From Bifidobacterium panos (GTDB taxonomy: Bacteria; Actinomycetota; Actinomycetes; Actinomycetales; Bifidobacteriaceae): a DNA stretch of 64,000 bases. This document shows, in pieces, positions 18,701-27,382 of the stretch (position 1 is the first letter of the stretch; each line of letters starts with the position of its first letter). A program made the position numbers and the translations under genes. Where the stretch lies: contig NZ_JAAIIJ010000021.1 in the NCBI RefSeq assembly GCF_012932445.1, positions 86,710-150,709 of the forward strand, in the 5' to 3' direction. The notes beneath the pieces were generated by a model. The model worked only from the letters and a program-made list of their open reading frames with translations. It searched no databases and was not told the origin of the DNA.

Positions 18701-19614
18701 ACCTCACAAAGACCCCAGCCGCCAACCTCTGTTCCATAGCCATAATTACCCAACGCCTTCATAAAGCAATAGCTTCCGGGAATAACCACTGAAGCACTAC
18801 TGCCTTTTGCAATGCCGACGCCGCCGAACCCGAGCATCTTGCGCCATTTCACCAGTTCGGCCGTGCCGTTAGTGGCGGCGTCCACATTTGCGTAGCCGGT
18901 ATTGGAATCGTATTCATCCCAAATCCATCCAATTTGATGGGATATTTCGTGAGCGGCCATAGCGCCTGTCGTTGTGCCGTCATCGTTAAGGGACGAGATC
19001 GAATACCCGTCATTAATAAATGCTCTGCCGTGATAATGCGTGCTGTTCGAGATAATGTGCACGCTCGACACCTCTGGCACAAAGCTCGACGACGAAGTCA
19101 GGACCTTGGCGGAAACCTCGTCGCGCAGGTCAAAGATGCGCTGCTGAAAATCCAAGTCCGTCCTTATCGTTGCGGCCCTGCTGTTCGCCCGATGGCTGAC
19201 CCCCAGATAGGTATCTTTCGCGAGCCCGTCTGTGACGCTCACTCCGCTCTCTTTTGATTCGACGCACATTGCGTAAACGTTGATGTAATTGGAATACTGC
19301 CTGTATGGTTCGAGGCGGAGCAGCGCTTGCGTCCTCTCCTTGACGTGCTGCAGGAACTGCGCCTGCTCGTCTTTCGTGTATCCGTCCCCCATGAACAGCA
19401 TCACGAACGCGTTGTCGTCATCCACATTTTTCTTGATCGTGTGCACGGGGAAGGTTGTCGCCTCAGTGCTTTGCGCTGCACTTGGCGCTTGTGAAGATGT
19501 GTTTTCTGAAGATGTATCGGCGGATGGGCTCGCCAGGGCCGTGCTGGGGACAACCCCACCGAAAAGCATTATCGCCAGAATAAACGCAATGATTCTGCTG
19601 GCGGTTTTATTCAT
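15727..19614 (-). CDS. M64 (IgA-peptidase-like) metalloprotease with MucBP-like domain, three Ig-like repeats and CWB2 anchor, copy 1
   Basis: The 1295-residue secreted protein starts at ATG 19614 after AGAGGGAAT; the longer frame upstream has no signal. Signal peptide: residues 1-29. The zinc motif HEISHQIGWIWDEY (from about residue 222) matches the HExxH..G...DEY pattern of peptidase family M64, whose founder cleaves human IgA. A MucBP-like segment (TLNIKYVDS to TLTYYF, ~474-540) is followed by a Pro-Glu linker, three Ig-like units to ~980 and three CWB2 repeats to the end. Host-protein cleavage at the cell surface is inferred. The first 540 residues are paralogous to the gene at 39950, in inverted orientation. 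The N-terminal part is lower in GC than the anchor. Confidence 0.86.
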   Translation of the reverse strand: MNKTASRIIAFILAIMLFGGVVPSTALASPSADTSSENTSSQAPSAAQSTEATTFPVHTIKKNVDDDNAFVMLFMGDGYTKDEQAQFLQHVKERTQALLRLEPYRQYSNYINVYAMCVESKESGVSVTDGLAKDTYLGVSHRANSRAATIRTDLDFQQRIFDLRDEVSAKVLTSSSSFVPEVSSVHIISNSTHYHGRAFINDGYSISSLNDDGTTTGAMAAHEISHQIGWIWDEYDSNTGYANVDAATNGTAELVKWRKMLGFGGVGIAKGSSASVVIPGSYCFMKALGNYGYGTEVGGWGLCEVCRLEVARYLLCANNLSKTIPMHIAYPEITKEHDPVTTQPYAMGLYRISDRSGSSNMRNCKDSEIEFRTVVQNVDKEKKRNITLRLETSNADGNVKQRAEETFAVSNYGDSEKYLGMDSRQSLRSLSVKMKCDGSYEGTETILGEVIDADTGEVLATDKNLWASNEQTTLNIKYVDSDTKRELEDVGGAAVYLGSGETYQVTHPSSVAGYQYVGNDSANDRIVMDSTAKTLTYYFSETASPEPGPGPEPEPEPEPEPVAVEPPTAKSGLVYNGKSQTGVDGATGYTLSGQSATNAGSYTATATLAEGYVWSDGSSDVKKIAWSIAKAKPSYTVPSNLSGVQDSKLSDVKLPDGWAWKNPSTVLSKTGKQQYDAVYTPGDTGNYTTVEQKLTVNVTAAPVKVKIPTAKSGLVYNGKSQTGVNGATGYTLSGQTTATNAGSYTATATLAKGYVWSDGSSAAKKIGWSIAKAKPSYTTPSNLSGVQGSKLSSVKLPSGWAWKNSSTTLSKTGKQQYDAVYTPGDTCNYTTVAQKLTVNVTAKPTPAPVKVKSPTAKSGLVYNGKSQTGVNGATGYTLSGQTATNAGSYTATATLAKGYVWSDGSSGAKKITWSIGKAKPSYTTPSNLSGVQGSKLSSVKLPSGWAWKNSSTTLSKTGKQQYDAVYTPGDTRNYTTVAQKLTVNVTAKSSSSRSQLQRLAGDTRYDTMARLVATAFPKTSGTVVVANGGNYPDALSASGLAGVLGAPIVLTDSGALSNQAASQLKRLRPSRIVIAGGTSAVSSRVESQLRGYAKNVERQAGSTRYDTSYKLYARGGKSWGTTAIVATGANYADALSISSYAYAMKAPVFLCDPNGGLTSQQKSALNKFKRVVVVGGENAVPSRLVKGLPGLTRLSGNTRYDTSVAIAKWVQKNGLGMNGVVYATGEHFADALAAGPLAGRNKSAMLLVADPNSPTVSYSASYRGKLTKAYVAGGTSAVSTATANAIADKLNMKQP

Positions 19615-19810
19615 TGCGATTCCCTCTTTGCTCTTCATTAATTTAAGTAACTTATATCGATAACGCGACGTGAGCCCCAATGGAAGTGAACACCTTGGAC
19701 ATAACCCCACATCCTCCACTTGTGGGGAACGGCTGCCCCGCTCTTCATCTGTTTCGAGACCTTCCGCCCTTGCAGGAGGCAAGGCCCACATCTGCCATAT
19801 TTTGCTGTGC

Positions 19811-19943
19811 TTGCAATTTTTTCCTATGAATAAAGACTGCAATCGTCGCCGACATCTTCGCCAAGAATGGTAAAGCGCTGTATTACTACGAAAAGAACAA
19901 CTCCTTGGAGGTGATGCCGATCTATATGGCGATGTTCCTGTGA
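19811..19943 (+). pseudogene. Internally deleted remnant of an AAA/DUF4143 ATPase gene
   Basis: The first ~25 bases (TTGCAATTTTTTCCTATGAA) match the 5' flank of the ATPase gene at 38403-39698. They are joined almost directly to codons for IVADIFAKNGKALYYYEKNN, which then jump to VMPIYMAMFL and the stop. About 1 kb of the central gene and a second stretch (the nuclease-like motif) are missing. The gap 19615-19810 to the left contains no gene; it holds a CCCCAC/GTGGGG hairpin at 19705-19727 and the 5' end of the M64 gene. Confidence 0.85.
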
Positions 19944-19956
19944 GGACCAACGACGA

Positions 19957-19993
19957 AGGGGTGTCGTCCCGTGGCAACGAGACGACACCCCCT
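19957..19993. terminator. Terminator shared by CWB2 gene and ATPase remnant
   Basis: An inverted repeat AGGGGTGTCGTC / GACGACACCCCCT around a 12-base loop, located 20 bases after the 3' end of the giant subtilisin gene. The same hairpin occurs at 27184 and 38325. Confidence 0.75.
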
Positions 19994-20013
19994 CAGTCAG
20001 CCAAGCCGCGCCG

Positions 20014-23000
20014 TTACGGGCGTTTCATGTTGAGTTTGTCGGCGATGGCGTTGGCGGTGGCCGTGCTCACGGCGCTGGTGCCGCCGGCGACATAGGCCTT
20101 GGACACCTTGCCACGGTAGCTGGCCGAATACGACACCGTCGGGCTGCTGGGGTCGGCGACCAGCAGCATGGCAGCCTTATTGCGGCCCGCCAGGGGGCCG
20201 GCCGCGAGAGCGTCGGCGAAATTCTCCCCGGTGGCATACACCACGCCATTCATGCCCAAACCGTTGTTCTGCACCCACTTCGCAATACTCACACTCGTGT
20301 CATAACGCGTATTACCCGACAAACGCACCAAGCCCGGCAGGCCCTTGACCAGACGGGACGGCACCGCCTGCTCGCCGCCGACCACCACGACGCGCTTGAA
20401 CTTCTTCAACGCGCTCTTCTGCTGGGATGTCAGCCCCGTGTTCGGGTCGCACAGGAACACCGGCGCCTTCGCCGCGTACGCATACGAGCTGATGCTCAAC
20501 GCGTCCGCGTAATTCGCGCCCGTCGCCACGATCGCGGTCGTACCCCACGACTTGCCGCCACGCGCATACAACTTGTACGACGTGTCATAACGCGTCGAAC
20601 CGGCCTGGCGCTCCACATTCTTCGCATACCCACGCAGCTGGGATTCGACGCGCGAGGAGACCGCGCTCGTGCCGCCCGCGATCACGATGCGCGACGGCTT
20701 GAGCCGCTTGAGCTGCGTGGCCGCCTGATCCGACAGTGACCCCGAATCCGTCAACACGATCGGCGCACCCAGCACGCCGGCCAGGCCGGACGCGGACAAG
20801 GCGTCGGGATAGTTGCCGCCGTTGGCCACAACCACCGTGCCAGCGGTTTTCGGGAACGCCGTGGCGACCAGACGACTCATCGTGTCGTACCTGGTCGAGC
20901 CGGCCAAACGCTGCAACTGGGGTTGCGACGACGACTTGGCGGTGACGTTGACCGTCAGCTTCTGCGCAACGGTGGTGTAGTTGCGCGTGTCCCCCGGCGT
21001 ATAAACCGCATCGTACTGCTGCTTACCCGTCTTCGACAGCGTCGTGCTGGGGCTCTTCCACGCCCAGCCGGAAGGCAACTTCACGCTGGAGAGCTTGCTG
21101 CCCTGCACCCCGCTCAAGTTGGACGGCGTGGCGTACGACGGCTTCGCCTTGGCAATAGACCAAGTAATCTTCTTGACACCGCTCGAACCGTCATTCCACA
21201 CATACCCCTTGGCCAACGTCGCCGTAGCCGTATACGAACCCGCATTCGTACCCGTCGTCTGCCCACTCAACGTATAACCCGTCGCGCCGTTCACACCCGT
21301 CTGCGACTTACCGTTATACACCAAACCCGACTTAGCCGTCGGAGCCTTCACCTTAACCGGGGCGGGCGCGGGCTTGGCCGTGACGTTAACCGTCAGCTTC
21401 TGCGCGACTGTCGTGTAATTGCCCGTATCCTTGGGCGTGTAAACCGCATCATACTGCTGCTTGCCCGTCTTCGACAGCGTCGTGCTGGGGCTCTTCCATG
21501 CCCAGCCGGAAGGCAACTTCACACTGGAAAGCTTGCCACCCTGCACACCGCTCAAGTTGGAGGGCACCGTATACGACGGCTTCGCCTTAGCAATAGACCA
21601 AGTAATCTTCTTGACACCGCTCGAACCATCGCTCCACACATACCCCTTAGCCAACGTCGCCGTAGCCGTATACGAACCCGCATTCGTACCCGTCGTCTGC
21701 CCGCTAAGCGTATAACCCGTCGCGCCGTTCACACCCGTCTGCGACTTGCCGTTATACACCAAACCCGACTTGGCCGTCGGAGTCTTCACCGCAACCGCGC
21801 CCGCGCTGTAGGAAACCGTTTGAATCACATCGTCGTTGCTGACGTCCTTATTTCGCCCTTGCACGTTCACTTGCAGTTTCTTGGTCTGCGTCTGCTTCAG
21901 GTTCGAATAATCGACATCGAACGTGAACACGACATGTTCGTTGAAACCGCCCGATTTGGATACGGACTCATTGTTCGCATCGTTGGAATACTGGGCTGAG
22001 GTAATCGGCCCATCCGCAACCACGCGAATCTTCGCGGCACCGGGGATCGTCGCATTCGCAAGGTCGCGCCACGTCGTTCCCCCATCGGTCGAATATTGCG
22101 TCTTAACCGTGGCCCGGGGCTGATCTTCCGTCACGGCCGCATAGGCATTGACCAAACCGGCGCCACGATATTCCTTCCCATCCGTGGGCGCGGACAGTTG
22201 CGCGTACAGCTCCTTGGCATGCTTCTTCAGCAGCGCCTCAATCTGCGAGGGGGTGTAATCGGGATGAATCGCCTTGAGCAAAGCGGCGACGCCTGCGGCA
22301 TGTGGCGCCGCCATCGACGTGCCGCTCATGGAACATGTGCCTTGCAGCGAGGCGTAGCAGGTGGAGGTGATGTTCACACCAGGAGCGGCCACGTCAATGG
22401 AGTTCACGCCGTAATTGGAGAACGAGGCGCGCGACAGCGAATCATAAGAATATTGCTTGGTTTTCTGCACTGCAGAAACCGAGATCACCCCGTCAAGCAT
22501 TGCCGGAATGACAACGCCGTCACCGGAAATCTTGGCAGCGAGCGAGCTGTCCCCGGCCGAAGCCGTCTGCCCTTGCCCAAATACCGACGAATCCTCCGCA
22601 TTCGACTCCCCAGGGCCGAATACAGGCGGGGTATTATCCTGCTGCAACAATCCATTGCGCTGAACCTGATAAAGATTGTCCAGATCGAGATCCTCATTCA
22701 TGGCCGACGCCACATTCACCACGCCTTGGCTCGTGGCGTAATTCACGGCGCGTTGAAGCACTTCTTGAGCAGCGGCATCCAAGGAACTCGTATTGGGATA
22801 CATGGGAGTGTAGTTGCCGAGACTCGCGTTCGTGACATCCATATGCTGCTGCCCAGCCCACATATAGCCGCAGACTTCCTGCTCGGTATCGGTGTGATTA
22901 TTGCGCAACACCCTAATCGAGGCGACCTTGGACGTCGGCGAAACACCATCGACGCCTTCACCGTTGTTGGCGGCCGCGATGGTACCTGCCACATGCGTGC

Positions 23001-26000
23001 CGTGGGTGCTATCGTCCGCCCACCACAACGGCTTGCCGGTGGAAGAATTGGTGCCTTGCTGCGGCACGCCGTTGACCACGCAACTCACCGACTGGCTTTC
23101 GTCAATCTGATCGGTCAAATCGGAGTTGCTGCCAAAGATACCCGAATCGATAACGCCCACCAGCGTCGGGCGCAACGGCACATCGACGGCATGGGCTTTA
23201 TCGGCCTGCACCGCACCGATGCCCCAAGCCTGGGTCATATCCGACTTCGGGTCGGAGGACGAATCCGTTGCGCTGATGTCCGGCATCGAAGACGAATCCC
23301 AAGCCGCGGCCGAAGCGATTTCACCTTGCTCGACATCACCAGTGCGCAGCTCGTCCGCATACAAGCTGCTGCTTCTCGTGAATGCAACGGAATTCACCGC
23401 GATGCCGTTCTTGACGGCCCATTGCGCAAAATCCGTGGCGAAAGTCTCGTCCTTCGATTGCACAAAGAACGAGTCGATCTGCGAATAGTCCATGAGCAAA
23501 TACGAATCCAGCATCTTCGCGCCCTGCTTTGCGCGGGCGAAGTCTTCACTGGAAACGCCTTGCTTCAGGTTGATGACATAATTGGCCGGAGCCTGATAGG
23601 CGTCGCCGACGTTGCTGGCGCGCGCAACCGACGGTTGGTTCGTGCCGACATACACGGCGAATGTCGTCGTCTTGCTGGGGTCGGACCTCAGTTTCACGGT
23701 CGCATACTTCTTGCCGGATGTTGCCATGCTCGGGCTTGAAACCGTGTATTCGCCGGAGCTCAATGTGCGAACACTTCCGTTGGACAGCCGCGCCTTGACC
23801 ACAAGACCCGACGTGTTGAGCTTGCCGCCGACATTGTATTTCTGTGTCGTCGGGGGTGTGTCGACCACGATGGCCTCGATGGTGACGCTGCCGTATTGCG
23901 CGTACAGCGTCACGGTCCCCTCGGTTGCGAGGGACAACACCGATTGGCGGGGTTGGTATTGCGTGCCGCTGCCGTTCGCCTCGGTGTTCCACCCCACGAA
24001 CGACAAGCCCGCGGGAGGGGTGTAGGTATTGTCGGCCAATACTGACACCTTGGCGTAGGTCATGGTTTGGTCGCTCATGCTACCTGTGCCGCCGTTGGGT
24101 TTGAACTGCACGGTGTAGGTGTTCGCCTCCCATTGCGCGTACAGATTCCTGTCAGATTCGGGCAGATCCGTCACGGTTTGATCCACTTCATAGCGCGTGC
24201 CGGTGCCATCTTTTTGGGTGTTCCAAGATTCCAGATGGTATCCATCGCGCGTAATTGGCGTGCTGGGCGCGAGTTTCGCTGCGGTATGAAGCGGCAAATT
24301 CGCAGCGGACCAGTAGGATGTGTCACCGTTCGAACTGAACTGAACCCGGTATGTTTGCGTCTTCCATTGCGCATACAGCGTTGTGTTCTGACTGAACGCG
24401 TACGAACCATAGTTGTTATAGGCCGTGCCTGTCCCGTCTTTCCTGGTATTCCATCCAGTAAAAGTACATTCCTCTTTCGTGAACTTGTTGGACGAGAGGC
24501 TTTGGCTGACACCCGAAGCGAAAACCTGCGATCCCATGCTTCCGGAACCGCCGTTGGCATTGAAGCTCACCGTCACCAGCGGCACATTGCTTTCGACGAC
24601 ACGAACAGTGCGGCTGATATAACTGTTGGTGTTCCCCGCGGCATCCGACACGGAATAACTGACGTTATACGTCCCGACGGTATTGATATCGAAGCCGCCG
24701 TCATTCGTCACGATTATGCGCGAGGTTACGTCGCCGTCTTTGTTGTCTGTGGCTTTCATGTCCTTCGTCAGGGAGAACGACGTGTCCCCCTTATGCGCGG
24801 CGATGGGAGCATAATCGGTGACCTGGGGATGTGTGAGATCACTAATTGTCACGCGCAGTCTGGCTTTCAGATTGGGATAGCCGTCCACTTCGCCGTTTTC
24901 GACAAAAGCCTTTTGTCCCCAATCCAGCTCATCGAGCTTTGCGGCACTCACGTTCTCTGTAGTCCATGATGCCGCGGCCCGTGCCGTACTGCCATCGGAA
25001 AATCTAACGGTGACGTAATCGGGGTAACGGGGCACAAACCACCATCCTTTTTCAGTGGCTGCGTCCGCAATATCTACGCTCACGGGGGTGGCGCTGCGCC
25101 ACTGGGCGTATAGCGTCAAATCACCGCTCGGATATGGTGCCGAATCATCACTCGACTCGTAAAAGTTCAGATACTGGTTGGCCAGATAGCTCTGCCCGCT
25201 GCCGTTAGCTTTGGTGTTCCAGCCCGTGAAGGTTTTGCCGCTATTCGTGAATTGATTTGTCTTCAGAGAGAAGCTGTCCCCGTACTCGAAATGCTGCACT
25301 CCCATTTTTCCAGTGCCGCCATTGGCGTTGTATGTGATGGAATGCGAAATGCCTTTCCAACGCGCATGAAGGGACAGGCTCGAAGTGATGGGGGTGTCGA
25401 AATCGAACTTCAGCTCTTCGCTGTTCTTCCAATAGAACCACCCTTGGAACTCATACCCCTCACGAACCGGATCGGCTGGGCGGGTGGCTTTCTCCCCTTC
25501 CGGCACCCATTGGGAATCAATGGACGTGGGCGTGCCGCCGTTGGTGGAGAAAGACACGGAATATGTGGCGGCGGCATTCGGCTGCCATCGCGCATACAGC
25601 GTGACCGTTTCATCGTTCGTCGAGGTCAGATTGGAAACGGACTGACCGAGCGAATAGTTGGTCCCGGAACCGTCCGAACGCGTGTTCCAGCCGACCAGCT
25701 TGTATCCGTTGTATGTCAAACTGCTGCCAGTGGGGAGGTTTTGCGCCTTATCATAAGTGAAGATCTGGTTCGCGATGGAACCGCTCCCGCCATTGGTGTC
25801 ATATTTCACGCTATAGGTATTCGCCGTCCACTGCGCAGTCAGATTCATCACGTCACCGGAGACCGGCTCGTTGCTGAGCGTCGCGCCGTCAAGGTACTGA
25901 CCTTTCGTGGAGTCGGAAGTGGTCCAACGGTCGAATCGATACCCCGTTTTACTGAACTGATTCGCTTTCAGCTTGGTCGCCGTATTGCGATCGACCACCT

Positions 26001-26988
26001 GATCGGACATGTTCCCGGTGCCGCCGTTGGGTTGGAACTTCACCGTATACGTGCTGGGTTTTGCCGTCCAGTGGGCATATAGTGTCAGATTCGAAGTCAC
26101 CGGATTGCTGAAGTTATATTGAGTGCCGCCGGTGGCGGAAGTGTACCAGCCCTCGAATGTGTAATCGTCACGGGTGGGATCGTCCGGCTTGGCGGCGCAC
26201 TTACCGTCTTGGACGGTCTGCGACGGCACTGAGGAGCCGTTGGTGGAATCAAACGTTACGGTGTGCTCCGCGGGGGTGCTATAGCGTTTCAGCGCGTCCT
26301 CCACCGATTCATTAGTACCGCGATCGGTGTTGTTGCCTACATAGGCGATTTCCAAAACGGTGACTGTCGCGCCTTTCCAGCTTCCGCTGCTGACCTTCGC
26401 CACGCCGATGCCGGCGACATCGGCCAGCTTGCTCACCTCGGTCAGATAATGCCCATAACCCTGCTCACCTGTCTGCAGTTCCTCAGCCCAGGAACTGACG
26501 GGATTATGACTTTCCTCCTGATCTGGATAACCCAGGGCAAGCGCCTCCGGGCCGAAAGACTGTGTGTTGGACTGATAGTCCGACGACTCGGTCAGATTAT
26601 ATTTGCCGCACCAGCTGGGCCTGCCATTGGCCATGCCATCGTGACTGATGCTGCCTTGGGCCGCAAGCTCGTCGGCCCGCTTCTGCGCCCATCCCATAAC
26701 ATCCCAATTCACATTCAGAGCACTCACGGGTTTACCATCGGCGGTATCACTCGCAATCTTCGATTCGCTGACATTATTGGCGTCCGCGATCTGCTTGGCA
26801 CTCAAAGCGGTGCGCGTCTTCGCACGCAACTCATTGAGCTGCTTCATGTATTCCAACGCCTGCTTGACATTGGCGGTATCACTGGCGGCCGCATGCGCCC
26901 CGGGCGCAACGAACCCCAAGGCAACACACATCGCCAAAGCGACAATGGCGGCGAAACTTACATTCAAAAACTTATGAACCCTGTTCAT
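20014..26988 (-). CDS. Giant surface protein: CAP domain, InlB-type repeats, DUF5011, subtilisin (S8) protease, Ig-like repeats, CWB2 anchor
   Basis: Translation from ATG 26988 (GGGAGAAG upstream) gives 2324 residues with a signal peptide ending ...GAHAAAS. Order: CAP/SCP-like domain (~40-200); a long array of Listeria-Bacteroides (InlB B) repeats, each with a V.F..NGG core and an ..W.. end, interrupted by a DUF5011-like domain (SLTKDMKATDNKDGDVTSR) at ~750-800; an Ig-like unit at ~1036-1110; a subtilisin domain with Asp in VIDSGIFG (~1281), His in STHGTHVAG (~1331) and Ser in GTSMAAPHAAG (~1558); two shared Ig-like units; three CWB2 repeats ending NMKRP. All three catalytic residues are present, so an active wall-bound serine protease is likely. 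The CAP part is nearly the same as in the gene at 27383-29077. Confidence 0.88.
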   Translation of the reverse strand: MNRVHKFLNVSFAAIVALAMCVALGFVAPGAHAAASDTANVKQALEYMKQLNELRAKTRTALSAKQIADANNVSESKIASDTADGKPVSALNVNWDVMGWAQKRADELAAQGSISHDGMANGRPSWCGKYNLTESSDYQSNTQSFGPEALALGYPDQEESHNPVSSWAEELQTGEQGYGHYLTEVSKLADVAGIGVAKVSSGSWKGATVTVLEIAYVGNNTDRGTNESVEDALKRYSTPAEHTVTFDSTNGSSVPSQTVQDGKCAAKPDDPTRDDYTFEGWYTSATGGTQYNFSNPVTSNLTLYAHWTAKPSTYTVKFQPNGGTGNMSDQVVDRNTATKLKANQFSKTGYRFDRWTTSDSTKGQYLDGATLSNEPVSGDVMNLTAQWTANTYSVKYDTNGGSGSIANQIFTYDKAQNLPTGSSLTYNGYKLVGWNTRSDGSGTNYSLGQSVSNLTSTNDETVTLYARWQPNAAATYSVSFSTNGGTPTSIDSQWVPEGEKATRPADPVREGYEFQGWFYWKNSEELKFDFDTPITSSLSLHARWKGISHSITYNANGGTGKMGVQHFEYGDSFSLKTNQFTNSGKTFTGWNTKANGSGQSYLANQYLNFYESSDDSAPYPSGDLTLYAQWRSATPVSVDIADAATEKGWWFVPRYPDYVTVRFSDGSTARAAASWTTENVSAAKLDELDWGQKAFVENGEVDGYPNLKARLRVTISDLTHPQVTDYAPIAAHKGDTSFSLTKDMKATDNKDGDVTSRIIVTNDGGFDINTVGTYNVSYSVSDAAGNTNSYISRTVRVVESNVPLVTVSFNANGGSGSMGSQVFASGVSQSLSSNKFTKEECTFTGWNTRKDGTGTAYNNYGSYAFSQNTTLYAQWKTQTYRVQFSSNGDTSYWSAANLPLHTAAKLAPSTPITRDGYHLESWNTQKDGTGTRYEVDQTVTDLPESDRNLYAQWEANTYTVQFKPNGGTGSMSDQTMTYAKVSVLADNTYTPPAGLSFVGWNTEANGSGTQYQPRQSVLSLATEGTVTLYAQYGSVTIEAIVVDTPPTTQKYNVGGKLNTSGLVVKARLSNGSVRTLSSGEYTVSSPSMATSGKKYATVKLRSDPSKTTTFAVYVGTNQPSVARASNVGDAYQAPANYVINLKQGVSSEDFARAKQGAKMLDSYLLMDYSQIDSFFVQSKDETFATDFAQWAVKNGIAVNSVAFTRSSSLYADELRTGDVEQGEIASAAAWDSSSMPDISATDSSSDPKSDMTQAWGIGAVQADKAHAVDVPLRPTLVGVIDSGIFGSNSDLTDQIDESQSVSCVVNGVPQQGTNSSTGKPLWWADDSTHGTHVAGTIAAANNGEGVDGVSPTSKVASIRVLRNNHTDTEQEVCGYMWAGQQHMDVTNASLGNYTPMYPNTSSLDAAAQEVLQRAVNYATSQGVVNVASAMNEDLDLDNLYQVQRNGLLQQDNTPPVFGPGESNAEDSSVFGQGQTASAGDSSLAAKISGDGVVIPAMLDGVISVSAVQKTKQYSYDSLSRASFSNYGVNSIDVAAPGVNITSTCYASLQGTCSMSGTSMAAPHAAGVAALLKAIHPDYTPSQIEALLKKHAKELYAQLSAPTDGKEYRGAGLVNAYAAVTEDQPRATVKTQYSTDGGTTWRDLANATIPGAAKIRVVADGPITSAQYSNDANNESVSKSGGFNEHVVFTFDVDYSNLKQTQTKKLQVNVQGRNKDVSNDDVIQTVSYSAGAVAVKTPTAKSGLVYNGKSQTGVNGATGYTLSGQTTGTNAGSYTATATLAKGYVWSDGSSGVKKITWSIAKAKPSYTVPSNLSGVQGGKLSSVKLPSGWAWKSPSTTLSKTGKQQYDAVYTPKDTGNYTTVAQKLTVNVTAKPAPAPVKVKAPTAKSGLVYNGKSQTGVNGATGYTLSGQTTGTNAGSYTATATLAKGYVWNDGSSGVKKITWSIAKAKPSYATPSNLSGVQGSKLSSVKLPSGWAWKSPSTTLSKTGKQQYDAVYTPGDTRNYTTVAQKLTVNVTAKSSSQPQLQRLAGSTRYDTMSRLVATAFPKTAGTVVVANGGNYPDALSASGLAGVLGAPIVLTDSGSLSDQAATQLKRLKPSRIVIAGGTSAVSSRVESQLRGYAKNVERQAGSTRYDTSYKLYARGGKSWGTTAIVATGANYADALSISSYAYAAKAPVFLCDPNTGLTSQQKSALKKFKRVVVVGGEQAVPSRLVKGLPGLVRLSGNTRYDTSVSIAKWVQNNGLGMNGVVYATGENFADALAAGPLAGRNKAAMLLVADPSSPTVSYSASYRGKVSKAYVAGGTSAVSTATANAIADKLNMKRP

Positions 26989-27043
26989 TTCTCTTCTTCT
27001 CCCAAGGAAAGGGGCATATAGGGTCAATGCTATACCCCCACAG

Positions 27044-27171
27044 ACGCGCGCGCCACCGAATGGCTCATAAACCACGGCGTGCGGCGCGGCATCAAGCTCG
27101 CTCCCGGCAATTACGGCACCGCGGGCGACAAGGTGGAGGTGATGCCGATCTACATGGCGATGTTCCTGTGA
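27044..27171 (+). pseudogene. Chimeric C-terminal fragment of two AAA/DUF4143 ATPase genes
   Basis: The first ~17 bases encode ARATEWL, identical to the end of the ATPase at 30930-32186. They then switch to NHGVRRGIKLAPGNYGTAG, VEVMPIYMAMFL and stop, the exact end of the ATPase at 38403-39698. No start or body is present. It seems to be a recombination product. The remaining gap from 26989 to 27043 is the 5' region of the giant protease gene. Confidence 0.85.
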
Positions 27172-27183
27172 GAACCAACGACG

Positions 27184-27221
27184 AAGGGGTGCCGTCCCGT
27201 GGCAACGAGACGACACCCCCT
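27184..27221. terminator. Orphan copy of the CWB2-gene terminator
   Basis: AAGGGGTGCCGTC / GACGACACCCCC hairpin almost identical to those at 19957 and 38325, but here followed only by a 31-base trace of a CWB2 gene. Confidence 0.7.
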
Positions 27222-27241
27222 CGGTCGGCCAAGCCGCACCG

Positions 27242-27272
27242 CTACGGTCGTTTCATGTTGAGTTTGTCGGCG
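27242..27272 (-). pseudogene. Trace of a CWB2-gene 3' end
   Basis: The minus strand reads ADKLNMKRP then TAG, matching the last codons of the intact CWB2 genes, and then diverges. It marks the site of a lost CWB2 gene. The stretch 27273-27333 holds nothing recognisable. Confidence 0.8.
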
Positions 27273-27333
27273 GCCGGTTTAGCGTCGAAAGCATCGGCTT
27301 GAGCGCGCAAACCCAAACACGGGGGCCAAAGAG

Positions 27334-27364
27334 AAGGAGCCGGGCAATCAGCGCCCGACTCCTT
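27334..27364. terminator. Terminator hairpin of the CAP/LASTG gene
   Basis: AAGGAGCCGGGC pairs with GCCCGACTCCTT across a seven-base loop, with one internal mismatch. It lies 19 bases beyond the stop of the minus-strand gene at 27383. Confidence 0.7.
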
Positions 27365-27382
27365 CAATCAGTAGGAACGTAA

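Noticed and set aside
19705..19727. CCCCAC/GTGGGG hairpin upstream of M64 copy 1 as a riboswitch or terminator
   Set aside because: Isolated 6-bp stem with an 11-base loop, no T-run and no conserved core; too weak to call.
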